The notes under the pieces are model-generated. The model was not told the origin of the DNA, did not search any database, and was given only the letters and a program-made list of their open reading frames with translations. Of a stretch of DNA of 55,162 nucleotides, positions 27,604 to 36,082 are shown in pieces. Made by a program: the position numbers and the translations under genes. The DNA comes from CAZBYL01 sp964496275 (lineage in GTDB: Bacteria > Synergistota > Synergistia > Synergistales > Synergistaceae): the NCBI GenBank assembly GCA_964496275.1, contig CAZBYL010000007.1, positions 1 through 55,162 on the forward strand, in the 5' to 3' direction. The stretch's first letter is position 1. Each line of letters begins with the position of its first letter.

Positions 27604-28902
27604 TTAGTCCAAAGACATAAGCGTGACCTGTTCAGGCTCAATCTTAACGACAGAAAGATCTTTCTTCAGGTTTTTAGTCAATACAGGCAGAGCTATTTGT
27701 TTAGACACGATATTTGAGACGTCAACATAAAGCGTAAGCGGAGGAATGCCACTCTGCAAAGCCGCAACTGAGGCAACAGGACCTTCAATGGTTACTGTCG
27801 CAGAAGGAGGTGATATTTTCCATTCTTTGTCCTCCGGCGAGCCTATGACAACTATTCCCAGATTAGTGTATGTTTTGGTTGTCATTTTATTTCTGATCGT
27901 TATCTCTACTCTCGCTCTGTCGGGACCGCTGATTTCGATGTCCGGGTCAATGTCGGTAGGCTGCAAAGGTATCATCAGCTGCAAGTCCTGATCCAATCCA
28001 GTAATGTCAACCGGCGGCAGGACAATTGACTGCATTTTTTTAACAGATTCACTTCTTCCATTCACAGACACACGATCCGGTATAACCCTGACGGAATCAA
28101 TTTGATACCCGTCTGCAGGCTGTCCTACAACAGAAACTTTTACAGGAATTTTTTCGGCAAGCATCTCTTCTTCTAAGAATATTTTTGCTCTAACATTTGC
28201 GGGAGAAAGATTAACTCGCCGACTACGAGTTGCGTCGTAGTTGGAAATCTCCAATTCTGCACTTATCTCTTCTTTTGAGAGCAGTTTATCCGTAGGAATT
28301 ATAGCGTTCACGGACTGGACATCCAAGACATCTCCTTCCGGACCGCTGAGCATAACCTTTTCGGGATAAAGCTCTATCTTTGATATCGCCATTCCATCTG
28401 GTATATCACCATTTATTCTCCATGTTAGCGGGATAGTTCTGTCAATGTGTCTGTATATTTCAACCTCAGAAACGGAAGGATTCCAGCTTCTGAGCCGAAC
28501 TGAAGGTGGGACTTCTATTTTTATCGGAAGGTTATACTTACCAACCAGAAGCCCCTCCATGTCAACAACTGCGGTCACATCTGATTCTTCAACACTTGAA
28601 AGAGCGTTTATACGACCTGACAGTTTAATGTTGATATTCTTTGCGGGAGCAAAAATTGAGTATCCGCGCGGAAGGTTGTTGTATTGTATTTGTACAGACA
28701 GACTCTTCGTACCTTCAGTATTGCCGTCCCAGGCAACAAATGCCCATATCACAATGGAAATGAAGAGAGACAGAGCGGCAACGACAATTCTAGTTTGAAT
28801 AAAAGAATCTCCGTTCAAGCGAATCATCCTTGCCATTTTGCCCGCTTGCTCCGCAAAATCAGTAAATAGTTTTTCAACAAATAAATAATATTTATTTTTC
28901 AT
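27604..28902 (-). CDS. cdaR: YbbR-domain protein, CdaA regulator (CdaR)
   Basis: A membrane-anchored protein that modulates the diadenylate cyclase CdaA in Firmicutes. The 432-residue protein has one N-terminal membrane segment (about 38-57) and then about four YbbR-type beta repeats; motifs such as INIKLSGR, KVMLSGPEGDV and RVSVNGRSESV recur near each repeat. Its ATG lies inside the end of cdaA (11-base overlap) with GGGAG 8 bases upstream. The external repeats may sense envelope state. The call rests on repeats plus conserved gene order. Confidence 0.88.
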   Translation of the reverse strand: MKNKYYLFVEKLFTDFAEQAGKMARMIRLNGDSFIQTRIVVAALSLFISIVIWAFVAWDGNTEGTKSLSVQIQYNNLPRGYSIFAPAKNINIKLSGRINALSSVEESDVTAVVDMEGLLVGKYNLPIKIEVPPSVRLRSWNPSVSEVEIYRHIDRTIPLTWRINGDIPDGMAISKIELYPEKVMLSGPEGDVLDVQSVNAIIPTDKLLSKEEISAELEISNYDATRSRRVNLSPANVRAKIFLEEEMLAEKIPVKVSVVGQPADGYQIDSVRVIPDRVSVNGRSESVKKMQSIVLPPVDITGLDQDLQLMIPLQPTDIDPDIEISGPDRARVEITIRNKMTTKTYTNLGIVVIGSPEDKEWKISPPSATVTIEGPVASVAALQSGIPPLTLYVDVSNIVSKQIALPVLTKNLKKDLSVVKIEPEQVTLMSLD

Positions 28903-29725
28903 CTGTTGTACTCCCAGACCACTGTTCTATTTCCTCCCTAAGCCTCTCGAGGAAGGAAGCGTCGTTATTTCCTTCTGAACTGAAGTAGTGATTGCATATG
29001 CGTCTTAGCTGGCTTTCGCTCAACGGTTTTGAAAGACGACCGCCGACCGCTATCGTAATTTCTCCGCGTTCTTCTGAAACAACCAAAGCAAACGCATCTG
29101 ACATCTCGGTAACACCGAGCGCTGCACGATGTCTTGTTCCGTACCAGCGTGATATATCTGTCTTATCTGTTAAAGGAAGGTAGCATCCGGCCGCTATTAG
29201 AGTTTGCTGGTCTATAACAACCGCTCCGTCATGAAGAGGCGTGCCGGGCCAGAAAATTGAAACGAGCAGCTCTTCTGTTATGTCCGCTTTAAGAAGAACT
29301 GCCGTACGCCACACTTCCTTAAGGCTGGTATTGCGCTGCAAGACGGTAATTGCGCCTATTCTCTGCGACTGGCAGTAAACCATTGCTTTTACAAGCTGAT
29401 CTGCCCTCTCATCGATCTCTTTGCCATCCTTGCCGGCACGCCACAGATGTCCCTTGCCGAGCTCTTCGAGCATGTGACGAAGTTCAGGTTGGAAAAGTAT
29501 TGGTATAACAATGATAAAAGCACTGAGTAATTTTTCTATAATCCAAGAAAGGCTGCGAAGCTCAAGGATGTTTGCAACGGCTCCAATAAGACCTATTATC
29601 AATACGCCGCGCAACAGCTGCATGGCCCTTGTACCTACCAACAGCATCAATACTCTGTATATTATAAAAGCGACGATAATAATATCCGGGATATCCTGCC
29701 AGCGCAGGTCAAAAAACGGCAACAA
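28892..29725 (-). CDS. cdaA: Membrane diadenylate cyclase CdaA
   Basis: Makes cyclic di-AMP from two ATP. The 277-residue protein has three N-terminal membrane segments (about 14-30, 38-54, 60-78) and a DAC domain with DGA (Asp166-Ala168) in PLHDGAVVI and RHR (Arg198-Arg200) in GTRHRAALG. The start is a TTG: two TTG codons in tandem follow GGGGG, and the second has better spacing. It overlaps cdaR, and the cdaA-cdaR-glmM order is the standard one. The matching phosphodiesterase candidate is at 11713-13794. Confidence 0.95.
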   Translation of the reverse strand: MLPFFDLRWQDIPDIIIVAFIIYRVLMLLVGTRAMQLLRGVLIIGLIGAVANILELRSLSWIIEKLLSAFIIVIPILFQPELRHMLEELGKGHLWRAGKDGKEIDERADQLVKAMVYCQSQRIGAITVLQRNTSLKEVWRTAVLLKADITEELLVSIFWPGTPLHDGAVVIDQQTLIAAGCYLPLTDKTDISRWYGTRHRAALGVTEMSDAFALVVSEERGEITIAVGGRLSKPLSESQLRRICNHYFSSEGNNDASFLERLREEIEQWSGSTTDEK

Positions 29726-29758
29726 AGCACCCCCATTGCTTATGATTATTTAATATTA

Positions 29759-30604
29759 TCACTTATAACCTCTCAATTTTCTCAAAATGGATAAATTTTC
29801 CGAGTCCCCTCCGCCATCTTTTGGCGTCTCCAGTATAGCAGGAATATTTTCAAAACGTGCGTCACTTACCAGCATGGCAAAGGGATTAAGTCCGATTTCA
29901 CCCTGACCGAGGTGAGCATGCCTGTCCTTGTTGCTGCCGCGCTCCATCTTACTGTCGCTCAGATGCCAGCACTTTATCCTTCCGAGTCCGACATGTTTGC
30001 AAAGCAGCGAGACTACTTTATCGTAAGATTCGTATGACCGTACTTCGTAGCCGGCCGCAAAGATGTGGCACATGTCCACACACAGCCCTGCCCTCGGATG
30101 GTCCGACATCAGATCCAAAAGCGTTGAGAAATGAGAAAACTCACCGCCTATTGCGGTTCCCTGCCCCGCCATAGTCTCAAGTAAAACGGAGACATTCATA
30201 TCTGCAGTAAGGTCAAACACTCGCAGAAGTGAATCCGCAATTAGCTTGAGTGCCGCCTCAGCATCCGATGTTCCCGAAAACCCCGGATGTAAAACAATAT
30301 TCGGTATACTGAGAGCATGGCATCTCTTAATTTCGCTTATCAGAGCGCCCTCGCTTTTTTCCCTTACGGCCTGATCTCCCGCAAGATTTATAAGATAAGA
30401 CGCATGAGAAACAACACTTTTTACACCACTTGTATTAGAAGCCCGATAGAATGCTTCTATTTCGGAAAAAGAGAGTTCCTTGCTGTGCCATTGCCGCTGG
30501 TTTCTCGTAAAAATCTGCATTGACTCACAGCCAATGGCATCAGCTCTTTCAAAAGCTTTGCAAAGCCCTCCTGCAGTAGAAATATGAGCGCCTATTAAAG
30601 CCAC
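29759..30604 (-). CDS. nfo: Deoxyribonuclease IV (AP endonuclease, Nfo family)
   Basis: Cleaves DNA 5' of abasic sites in base-excision repair. The 281-residue TIM-barrel protein has the metal-binding signatures MQIFTRNQRQW, VLHPGFSG, LLETMAGQGTAIGGEFS, LCVDMCHIFAAGYEVRS and KCWHLSDSK...DRHAHLGQGEIG, then LETPK. All three zinc sites appear intact. It starts at a GTG that shares one base with the pyk stop codon. It lies between pyk and cdaA. Confidence 0.96.
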   Translation of the reverse strand: MALIGAHISTAGGLCKAFERADAIGCESMQIFTRNQRQWHSKELSFSEIEAFYRASNTSGVKSVVSHASYLINLAGDQAVREKSEGALISEIKRCHALSIPNIVLHPGFSGTSDAEAALKLIADSLLRVFDLTADMNVSVLLETMAGQGTAIGGEFSHFSTLLDLMSDHPRAGLCVDMCHIFAAGYEVRSYESYDKVVSLLCKHVGLGRIKCWHLSDSKMERGSNKDRHAHLGQGEIGLNPFAMLVSDARFENIPAILETPKDGGGDSENLSILRKLRGYK

Positions 30605-32367
30605 TACGCAATACGACCTTTGTATATAAGGCCTCTGACACCATCCGCAGTGACGACCATTCCGTCTGACAGCAAGTCATATATTCCGGATACGCCCAAC
30701 ACAGAGACCGTGTCGAGATTCAATGTTGCAAGTCCGGCATAGCTTGTGAGTCCGCCTTTTTCGGTTATCACGGCCGCTGCCAGTTTTATTGCCGGCAAGT
30801 AGTCGCTGGATGCGCTTCTTACTACGAGGATGTCACCTTTACGGATTTTCCTTATCGCATCTTCTGCGCTTGAAGCTTTGCAGACTTCTCCGTTTTCGAT
30901 GCGTTTGATGAGGGAATCTCCTCTGCCCAAAATCTCTCCTACGGTCCTGACGTGCACCATATTGGTGCTGCCTGGTTCACCGAGAGGTACACCTGAAGTG
31001 ATGACGACTGTATCGCCTTCCTCCACAAGGCCGTCCTTTTTTACGGCCGCAATAGCCAAAGCAGCAGAGGATTCAAGGTCTCCGGCAAGGGGGCAAATAA
31101 TGGGAGTGACTCCCCAAACAAGGCAAAGCTGACGCCATGTTTTAACGGAGGAAGTCGCAGCAATTATAGGGCAGAGAGGTCTGTATTTACTGACCATTCT
31201 GGCTGTTCCGCCTGTTTCGGTAAGGGAGATTATTGCCGCTGCGTCTACTGAATTTGAGATGTCACGAGCCGCATGGCTGACAGCATCGGCAGTTACATTA
31301 GTATCCTTTAAGGCAGAGCAGTTCTGCTGCCACGTATTTATCTCTTTTTCTGTCCTGAGAACAATCTTATCCATTACGGACACGGCATCAACAGGATAGA
31401 GTCCACCGGCAGTTTCACCGGATAGCATAACGGCATCTGTTCCGTCTATAACGGCATTTGCAACATCACTTGCTTCAGCTCGAGTCGGGCGTGGGTTTCT
31501 TATCATGGAATCAAGCATCTGGGTTGCAACTATAACTTGTTTGCCTTTCAGACGGCATTTTTCGATTATATGTTTTTGTACCATCGGAACATCTTCCGTA
31601 GGGATTTCGACACCCAAATCTCCTCTGGCAACCATCATTCCATCTGCAACAGAGAGTATTGAATCAAGATTGTTTACAGAGTGGCGAGTTTCTATCTTCG
31701 CTATAATTTTTGCGTTGCCCGAGAACTCTTCCAAGATCCTGCGCACTTCCATAACATCGTCCATTGTTCTAACAAATGAGACGGCTATGTAGTCCACTTC
31801 GTGCTCTATTCCCCACTTGATATCGGATATGTCCTTCTCTGTCAGAGTGGGAACGGAGAGCTCCGCGCCCGGCACGTTGATGCCCTTGCGTTCGCCCAGT
31901 TCTCCGCCCGCAAGCACACGGCATGTAACTCCCGAATCGGACGTGCTTTCGACAATGAGGTGTATCGAGCCGTCGTCGATAAAAATACTCTGCCCTTTTT
32001 CGACTTCTTTTGAGAGGTTTGGGTAATCGACATAGACATGGTTTTCGTCTCCGAGGCTGTCCTCAAAACATAAAACAAAATTTGCGCCCTGTTCAACTTT
32101 AACCTTTTTTCCATCTTTCAGCAGCCCTGTGCGTATTTCCGGTCCCTTTGTGTCAAGTAACACGGCAATGGGGCGTTTGTTATTTTTTTCGACAATTCTT
32201 ATATTGTTTAATGTCGACTCGTGCGATTCATAGCTTCCGTGGCTGAAATTAAGTCTGGCAACATTCATTCCGGCCTCCGTAAGCTTTGTAAGTGTCTCGA
32301 CAGACGAGCTGACAGGTCCTATGGTGCATACTATTTTAGCCTTGCGTTCTTCTTTTTTCATTGTCAA
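30604..32367 (-). CDS. pyk: Pyruvate kinase with C-terminal PEP-utilizer-like domain
   Basis: Converts PEP + ADP to pyruvate + ATP. The 587-residue protein is the long Bacillus-type form. The barrel shows KIVCTIGPVS, NFSHGSYESH, DTKGPEIRTG, and the active-site stretch AKIETRHSVNNLDSIL plus MVARGDLGVEIP. The extra C-terminal domain (about 490-587) resembles the phosphohistidine domain of PPDK. Where that domain normally has TSHA, this protein has GGLTSYAG, so the phosphorylatable His is replaced by Tyr. A TTG start at 32367 has AAGGAG 9 bases upstream; the next ATG is 15 bases away. It is 13 bases after mtrB. Confidence 0.95.
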   Translation of the reverse strand: MTMKKEERKAKIVCTIGPVSSSVETLTKLTEAGMNVARLNFSHGSYESHESTLNNIRIVEKNNKRPIAVLLDTKGPEIRTGLLKDGKKVKVEQGANFVLCFEDSLGDENHVYVDYPNLSKEVEKGQSIFIDDGSIHLIVESTSDSGVTCRVLAGGELGERKGINVPGAELSVPTLTEKDISDIKWGIEHEVDYIAVSFVRTMDDVMEVRRILEEFSGNAKIIAKIETRHSVNNLDSILSVADGMMVARGDLGVEIPTEDVPMVQKHIIEKCRLKGKQVIVATQMLDSMIRNPRPTRAEASDVANAVIDGTDAVMLSGETAGGLYPVDAVSVMDKIVLRTEKEINTWQQNCSALKDTNVTADAVSHAARDISNSVDAAAIISLTETGGTARMVSKYRPLCPIIAATSSVKTWRQLCLVWGVTPIICPLAGDLESSAALAIAAVKKDGLVEEGDTVVITSGVPLGEPGSTNMVHVRTVGEILGRGDSLIKRIENGEVCKASSAEDAIRKIRKGDILVVRSASSDYLPAIKLAAAVITEKGGLTSYAGLATLNLDTVSVLGVSGIYDLLSDGMVVTADGVRGLIYKGRIA

Positions 32368-32380
32368 TCTTTTATTCTCC

Positions 32381-32626
32381 TTATTTACCGCTTTTTATCT
32401 CGCCGTACTTGGTCAGCACCGTCGCCGAACCTCTTATTTTCATAGCGGAAATATGCTCCGTAAACTGAGCAATCCAGACTTCACCCTCGTCAAGTTTTTC
32501 TGTATGAAGAAATTTATTTTCAAGTCCGCGTGTAACTCCTATAACAGTAACACCGTTTTCCTGTGCTTTAACTACAACATAGTCTCCGCCCAGTGTCGTA
32601 TTATCTTTTGTGTTTTCGTAGGTCAT
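32381..32626 (-). CDS. mtrB: Tryptophan RNA-binding attenuation protein (TRAP)
   Basis: An 81-residue homologue of Bacillus TRAP, whose 11-subunit ring binds tryptophan and wraps leader RNAs carrying repeated GAG/UAG triplets to repress trp genes. Similarity covers almost the whole protein: DYVVVKAQENGVTVIGVTRG, NKFLHTEKLDEGE, IAQFTEHISAMKIRG and YGEIKS. The RNA-contact set Lys37/Lys56/Arg58 of B. subtilis is kept as Lys44, Lys63 and Arg65. Of the tryptophan-pocket residues, Thr25, Gln47 and Thr49 are kept (Thr32, Gln54, Thr56); Thr30 and Thr52 become Asn37 and Ile59. GAGG stands 9 bases before the ATG. It lies between dnaE and pyk, not beside folE as in Bacillus. No triplet-repeat target was seen in this window. 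Confidence 0.93.
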   Translation of the reverse strand: MTYENTKDNTTLGGDYVVVKAQENGVTVIGVTRGLENKFLHTEKLDEGEVWIAQFTEHISAMKIRGSATVLTKYGEIKSGK

Positions 32627-32662
32627 CGTAATGTGCCTCTTTTCTGCGCAAAAATATTGTTG

Positions 32663-35600
32663 CTATTCAGCGGTAATTTTGCCATTTGAGAAATTGTCCA
32701 AATCAACAAAAAATACATCTGTCGGAGCAATCTTAGTTTGACGAAGCATGGATACTATCGTCTGGTCATTTGATAACATTTTCAGTATCACAGTATGATC
32801 TCCTGAATTCTTCTCAAAAACTGAAAAAAGTTCACGGTAAAAATCCTCGTTAATTCCATCGGGCTGCATTGTGAGTGTTATATACTTATCGAGGTTATCC
32901 TCGTAATCCTCTTCTGTATATATTTCTTCGGCTATCACAGAAACACCCCTATCGGAACGCGGAGTTCCCTTCACAAAGATCAGCGCGCCGTTTATCAAAA
33001 AAGGCTTATATTTGGGCCAGCTCTTTGGGAACACGACAATTTCTACTGTGGTATCAGCATCTTCTATTGTCAATATTCCCATAGGATCTCCTCTTTTGGT
33101 GAATTTTTCCACGGAAGAAGTCAAAAGCCCGGCACAAACAACAGGGATATGCTCCGGCTTCCAATTAGATAATTCAGCCAGCGGGCATGTTATGTAATTT
33201 CTAACAAGAGGCAGATACTGATCAAATGGGTGTCCCGATATGTAGAGCCCCATACTCTCTTTTTCAAAGTCAAGCTTTTCTCTTGTCGTAAAGTCCTCAC
33301 ATTCTTCAACTGCCGGTTCCAAATCTTTGCTGTCCTCTTCGGAGAAGAGGGAACACTGATTTACGTCTACAGGGTGCTTGGCTGTTGCTTCTAAAAATAT
33401 AGGCAACGCATGCAGCAGTCTTGCTCTGTTGGGTTCTACACTGTCAAAAGCTCCCGCCTTTATCAGGTTTTCTATTACTCCTCTATTGACAAGGCGCGTA
33501 TCTATTCTTGACATGAAGTCCCAGAAGGAAATAAAAGCTCCCCCTGCTTTTCTTGATGCAAGAATGTTGATAACGGCTCCCTGACCCACTTTTGCTATGG
33601 CAGAAAGACCAAGCCTTATTACGTCACCGACAACTGTAAAGTCTTCCCTGGATTCGTTTATGTCCGGCGGAAGCACGGGATATCCCGCTTCGCGGACGCT
33701 TCTTATGTATTGTCCGAGAACATCCATTTTGGAGCCGATGATGCTTGTCAAATAGGACGCCAAAAATTCAGGGCCGTAGTTCGCTTTAAGCCATGCGGTT
33801 CTGTAGCTTATCAGGGCGTATGCGGCACTGTGGGATTTATTAAAACCGTACCCGGCAAACTTTTCTATGATATCAAAAATATTACCGGCGGTTTTGGCTT
33901 CGACTCCGTTTTTAACCGCACCCTCTACAAACTTTACTCTCTGTTCCGCCATAACCTCAACTTTTTTCTTACCCATAGCACGGCGAAGTAAGTCGGCTTC
34001 TCCCAATGTGTAGCCTGCAAGCTTCGATGCACTTTGCATGACCTGTTCCTGATACAGGATGACGCCGTAAGTCTCCTTCATTGACTCTTCAAGTTTTGGA
34101 TGCAGGTAGTGCACAGGTTCTTCTTTATGTTTGCACTTGACATACTGGTCAGCCATACCGCTTTCAAGAGGCCCCGGACGGTAAAGCGCTACGAGAGCTA
34201 TGAGATCTTCAAAGCAGTCCGGTTTCATTCTTCTTACCAGTGCGGTCATGCCCTGAGATTCCAACTGAAATACACCCAGAGTTTCGCCGCGCTGAAGCAT
34301 TTCATAGGTTTTGATATCATCCAATGGTATTTCGTTAAGGTCAATGATACCCTTTCCGTTGCCCTCTATATTTCCCAGTGCGCCCTCGAGCACCGACAAG
34401 GTACGAAGTCCGAGAAAGTCCATCTTAACCAATCCGAGTTTTTCAACAGGCTCCATCGAATACTGAGTGACGATCTGGCTCTCCCCGAACTTACGTATAG
34501 GCACCATTTCCGCAAGCGGCTTAGGTGTTATCACAACACCTGCGGCATGCTGGGAACAGTGTCTTGATAGCCCCTCAATATTTTTTGCTATGTCAAGAAG
34601 TTTTTTTATCTGCGGATTGCTTTTGTACAGAACGTTTAAGTCGGGGATCGCTTCTATAGCCTCCGGAATTGAGTTTATACCTGACTTAATTGAGTTTGGT
34701 ATAAGTTTAGTGACTTGGCGCACCTCAACCGCAGGCATTCCGAGCACACGCCCTACGTCTGCAATGGCTCCCTTTGTTTTCATACATCCGAATGTAATTA
34801 TCTGAGCAACCTTGTCACTGCCGTATTTCTCTACGATATATGCGATAAGCTCATCCCGCCTCTTATCGGATACGTCCGTATCAATATCAGGCATACTGAT
34901 TCGTTCCGGATTCAGAAAGCGCTCAAAAAGCAAATCATAGCGTATCGGGTCAAGATCCGTGATACCGAGCGACCACGCGACAAGCGAACCCGCGGCTGAG
35001 CCTCGCCCCGGACCTATCGGTATGCCGCGCGCCTTTGACGCACTTATTATGTCTGCAACTATACAAAAATATCCGGGGAACTCCATCTTTTCTATTATGC
35101 CAAGTTCATAGTCAAGACGCTCGCAATAGTTTTCCGGCGGAGTATCGGTCTTAAGACGTTTTCTCAGCCCCTCACCCGCAAGGCGGCGCAGGTGCGATTC
35201 GAGAGTCTCACCCTCAGGCAATGGAAATTCGGGCAGATAGTATTTATCTTTTTTTAACGCTACGTTGCACCTGTCAGCGATCAACTGCGTATTTGTAAGA
35301 GAATCCGGAAGCTCCGCGCCGAATATATTCCACATCTCTTCCGGTGAGCGGAAGTAGTAGTCATCGCCTGTAAACCTGTATCTATTAGGGGTATCGACTG
35401 TGTTTCCGGTTTGAACGCAAAGGAGTATGTCATGCCATGACGCATCGCTCTGCTTCATGTAGTGAGAGTCATTCGTCGCGATAAGCGGAAAGTTTGACCT
35501 TTTTGCAATATCTACGAGTGTTTTATTGACTATAGCCTGTTCGGGAATACTATTGCTCTGCAGCTCAAGATAGAAATTGCCATCTCCCATTATATCCCTG

Positions 35601-36082
35601 TATAACTCGGCTCTCGCAGCGGCGCCGTCAAAATCACCGCGAATTATCATATTGGGTATCTCTCCGCCAAGACATGCCGACGAGGCGATCAAGCCCTTGC
35701 TGTGTTTGGCAAGAAGGTCGTGGTCTATCCTCGGTTTGTAATAAAAACCATCGGTGCTTGCAGCAGAGACCAACCTCACAAGGTTTTGGTAGCCTTCCTG
35801 ATTCTCCGCAAGCAGAATCAGATGGTATGAGTTCTTACTGTCCCTGCACGTATAACCATTTGGTTCGACATAGACCTCGCAGCCGAGAATCGGTTTTACA
35901 TCGGCATTCTTACACTCGGTATAAAACTCATAACAGCCATACATAACTCCGTGGTCTGTAATAGCAACAGAGTTCATTCCCATCTCTTTCGCAGCAGATG
36001 CAAGATCCTTACATCTGTTCGCACCGTCCAAAAGGCTGTATTCGCTGTGGACGTGCAGATGTACAAATGGTTTATTACCCAT
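32663..36082 (-). CDS. dnaE: DNA polymerase III alpha subunit
   Basis: The replicative polymerase catalytic subunit. The start at 36082 gives FVHLHVHSEYSLLDGAN next to the N-terminus, as in other DnaE proteins, and 1139 residues; it overlaps the end of dnaX by 8 bases. The PHP domain (1-270) has ITDHGVMYG and NDSHYM. The palm has PDIDTDVSDKRRDELI with the catalytic acids and GPGRGSAAGSLVAW. The tau-binding and OB regions follow (VVCAGLLTS near residue 980). It is a DnaE1-type protein without a built-in DEDD exonuclease. Confidence 0.96.
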   Translation of the reverse strand: MGNKPFVHLHVHSEYSLLDGANRCKDLASAAKEMGMNSVAITDHGVMYGCYEFYTECKNADVKPILGCEVYVEPNGYTCRDSKNSYHLILLAENQEGYQNLVRLVSAASTDGFYYKPRIDHDLLAKHSKGLIASSACLGGEIPNMIIRGDFDGAAARAELYRDIMGDGNFYLELQSNSIPEQAIVNKTLVDIAKRSNFPLIATNDSHYMKQSDASWHDILLCVQTGNTVDTPNRYRFTGDDYYFRSPEEMWNIFGAELPDSLTNTQLIADRCNVALKKDKYYLPEFPLPEGETLESHLRRLAGEGLRKRLKTDTPPENYCERLDYELGIIEKMEFPGYFCIVADIISASKARGIPIGPGRGSAAGSLVAWSLGITDLDPIRYDLLFERFLNPERISMPDIDTDVSDKRRDELIAYIVEKYGSDKVAQIITFGCMKTKGAIADVGRVLGMPAVEVRQVTKLIPNSIKSGINSIPEAIEAIPDLNVLYKSNPQIKKLLDIAKNIEGLSRHCSQHAAGVVITPKPLAEMVPIRKFGESQIVTQYSMEPVEKLGLVKMDFLGLRTLSVLEGALGNIEGNGKGIIDLNEIPLDDIKTYEMLQRGETLGVFQLESQGMTALVRRMKPDCFEDLIALVALYRPGPLESGMADQYVKCKHKEEPVHYLHPKLEESMKETYGVILYQEQVMQSASKLAGYTLGEADLLRRAMGKKKVEVMAEQRVKFVEGAVKNGVEAKTAGNIFDIIEKFAGYGFNKSHSAAYALISYRTAWLKANYGPEFLASYLTSIIGSKMDVLGQYIRSVREAGYPVLPPDINESREDFTVVGDVIRLGLSAIAKVGQGAVINILASRKAGGAFISFWDFMSRIDTRLVNRGVIENLIKAGAFDSVEPNRARLLHALPIFLEATAKHPVDVNQCSLFSEEDSKDLEPAVEECEDFTTREKLDFEKESMGLYISGHPFDQYLPLVRNYITCPLAELSNWKPEHIPVVCAGLLTSSVEKFTKRGDPMGILTIEDADTTVEIVVFPKSWPKYKPFLINGALIFVKGTPRSDRGVSVIAEEIYTEEDYEDNLDKYITLTMQPDGINEDFYRELFSVFEKNSGDHTVILKMLSNDQTIVSMLRQTKIAPTDVFFVDLDNFSNGKITAE

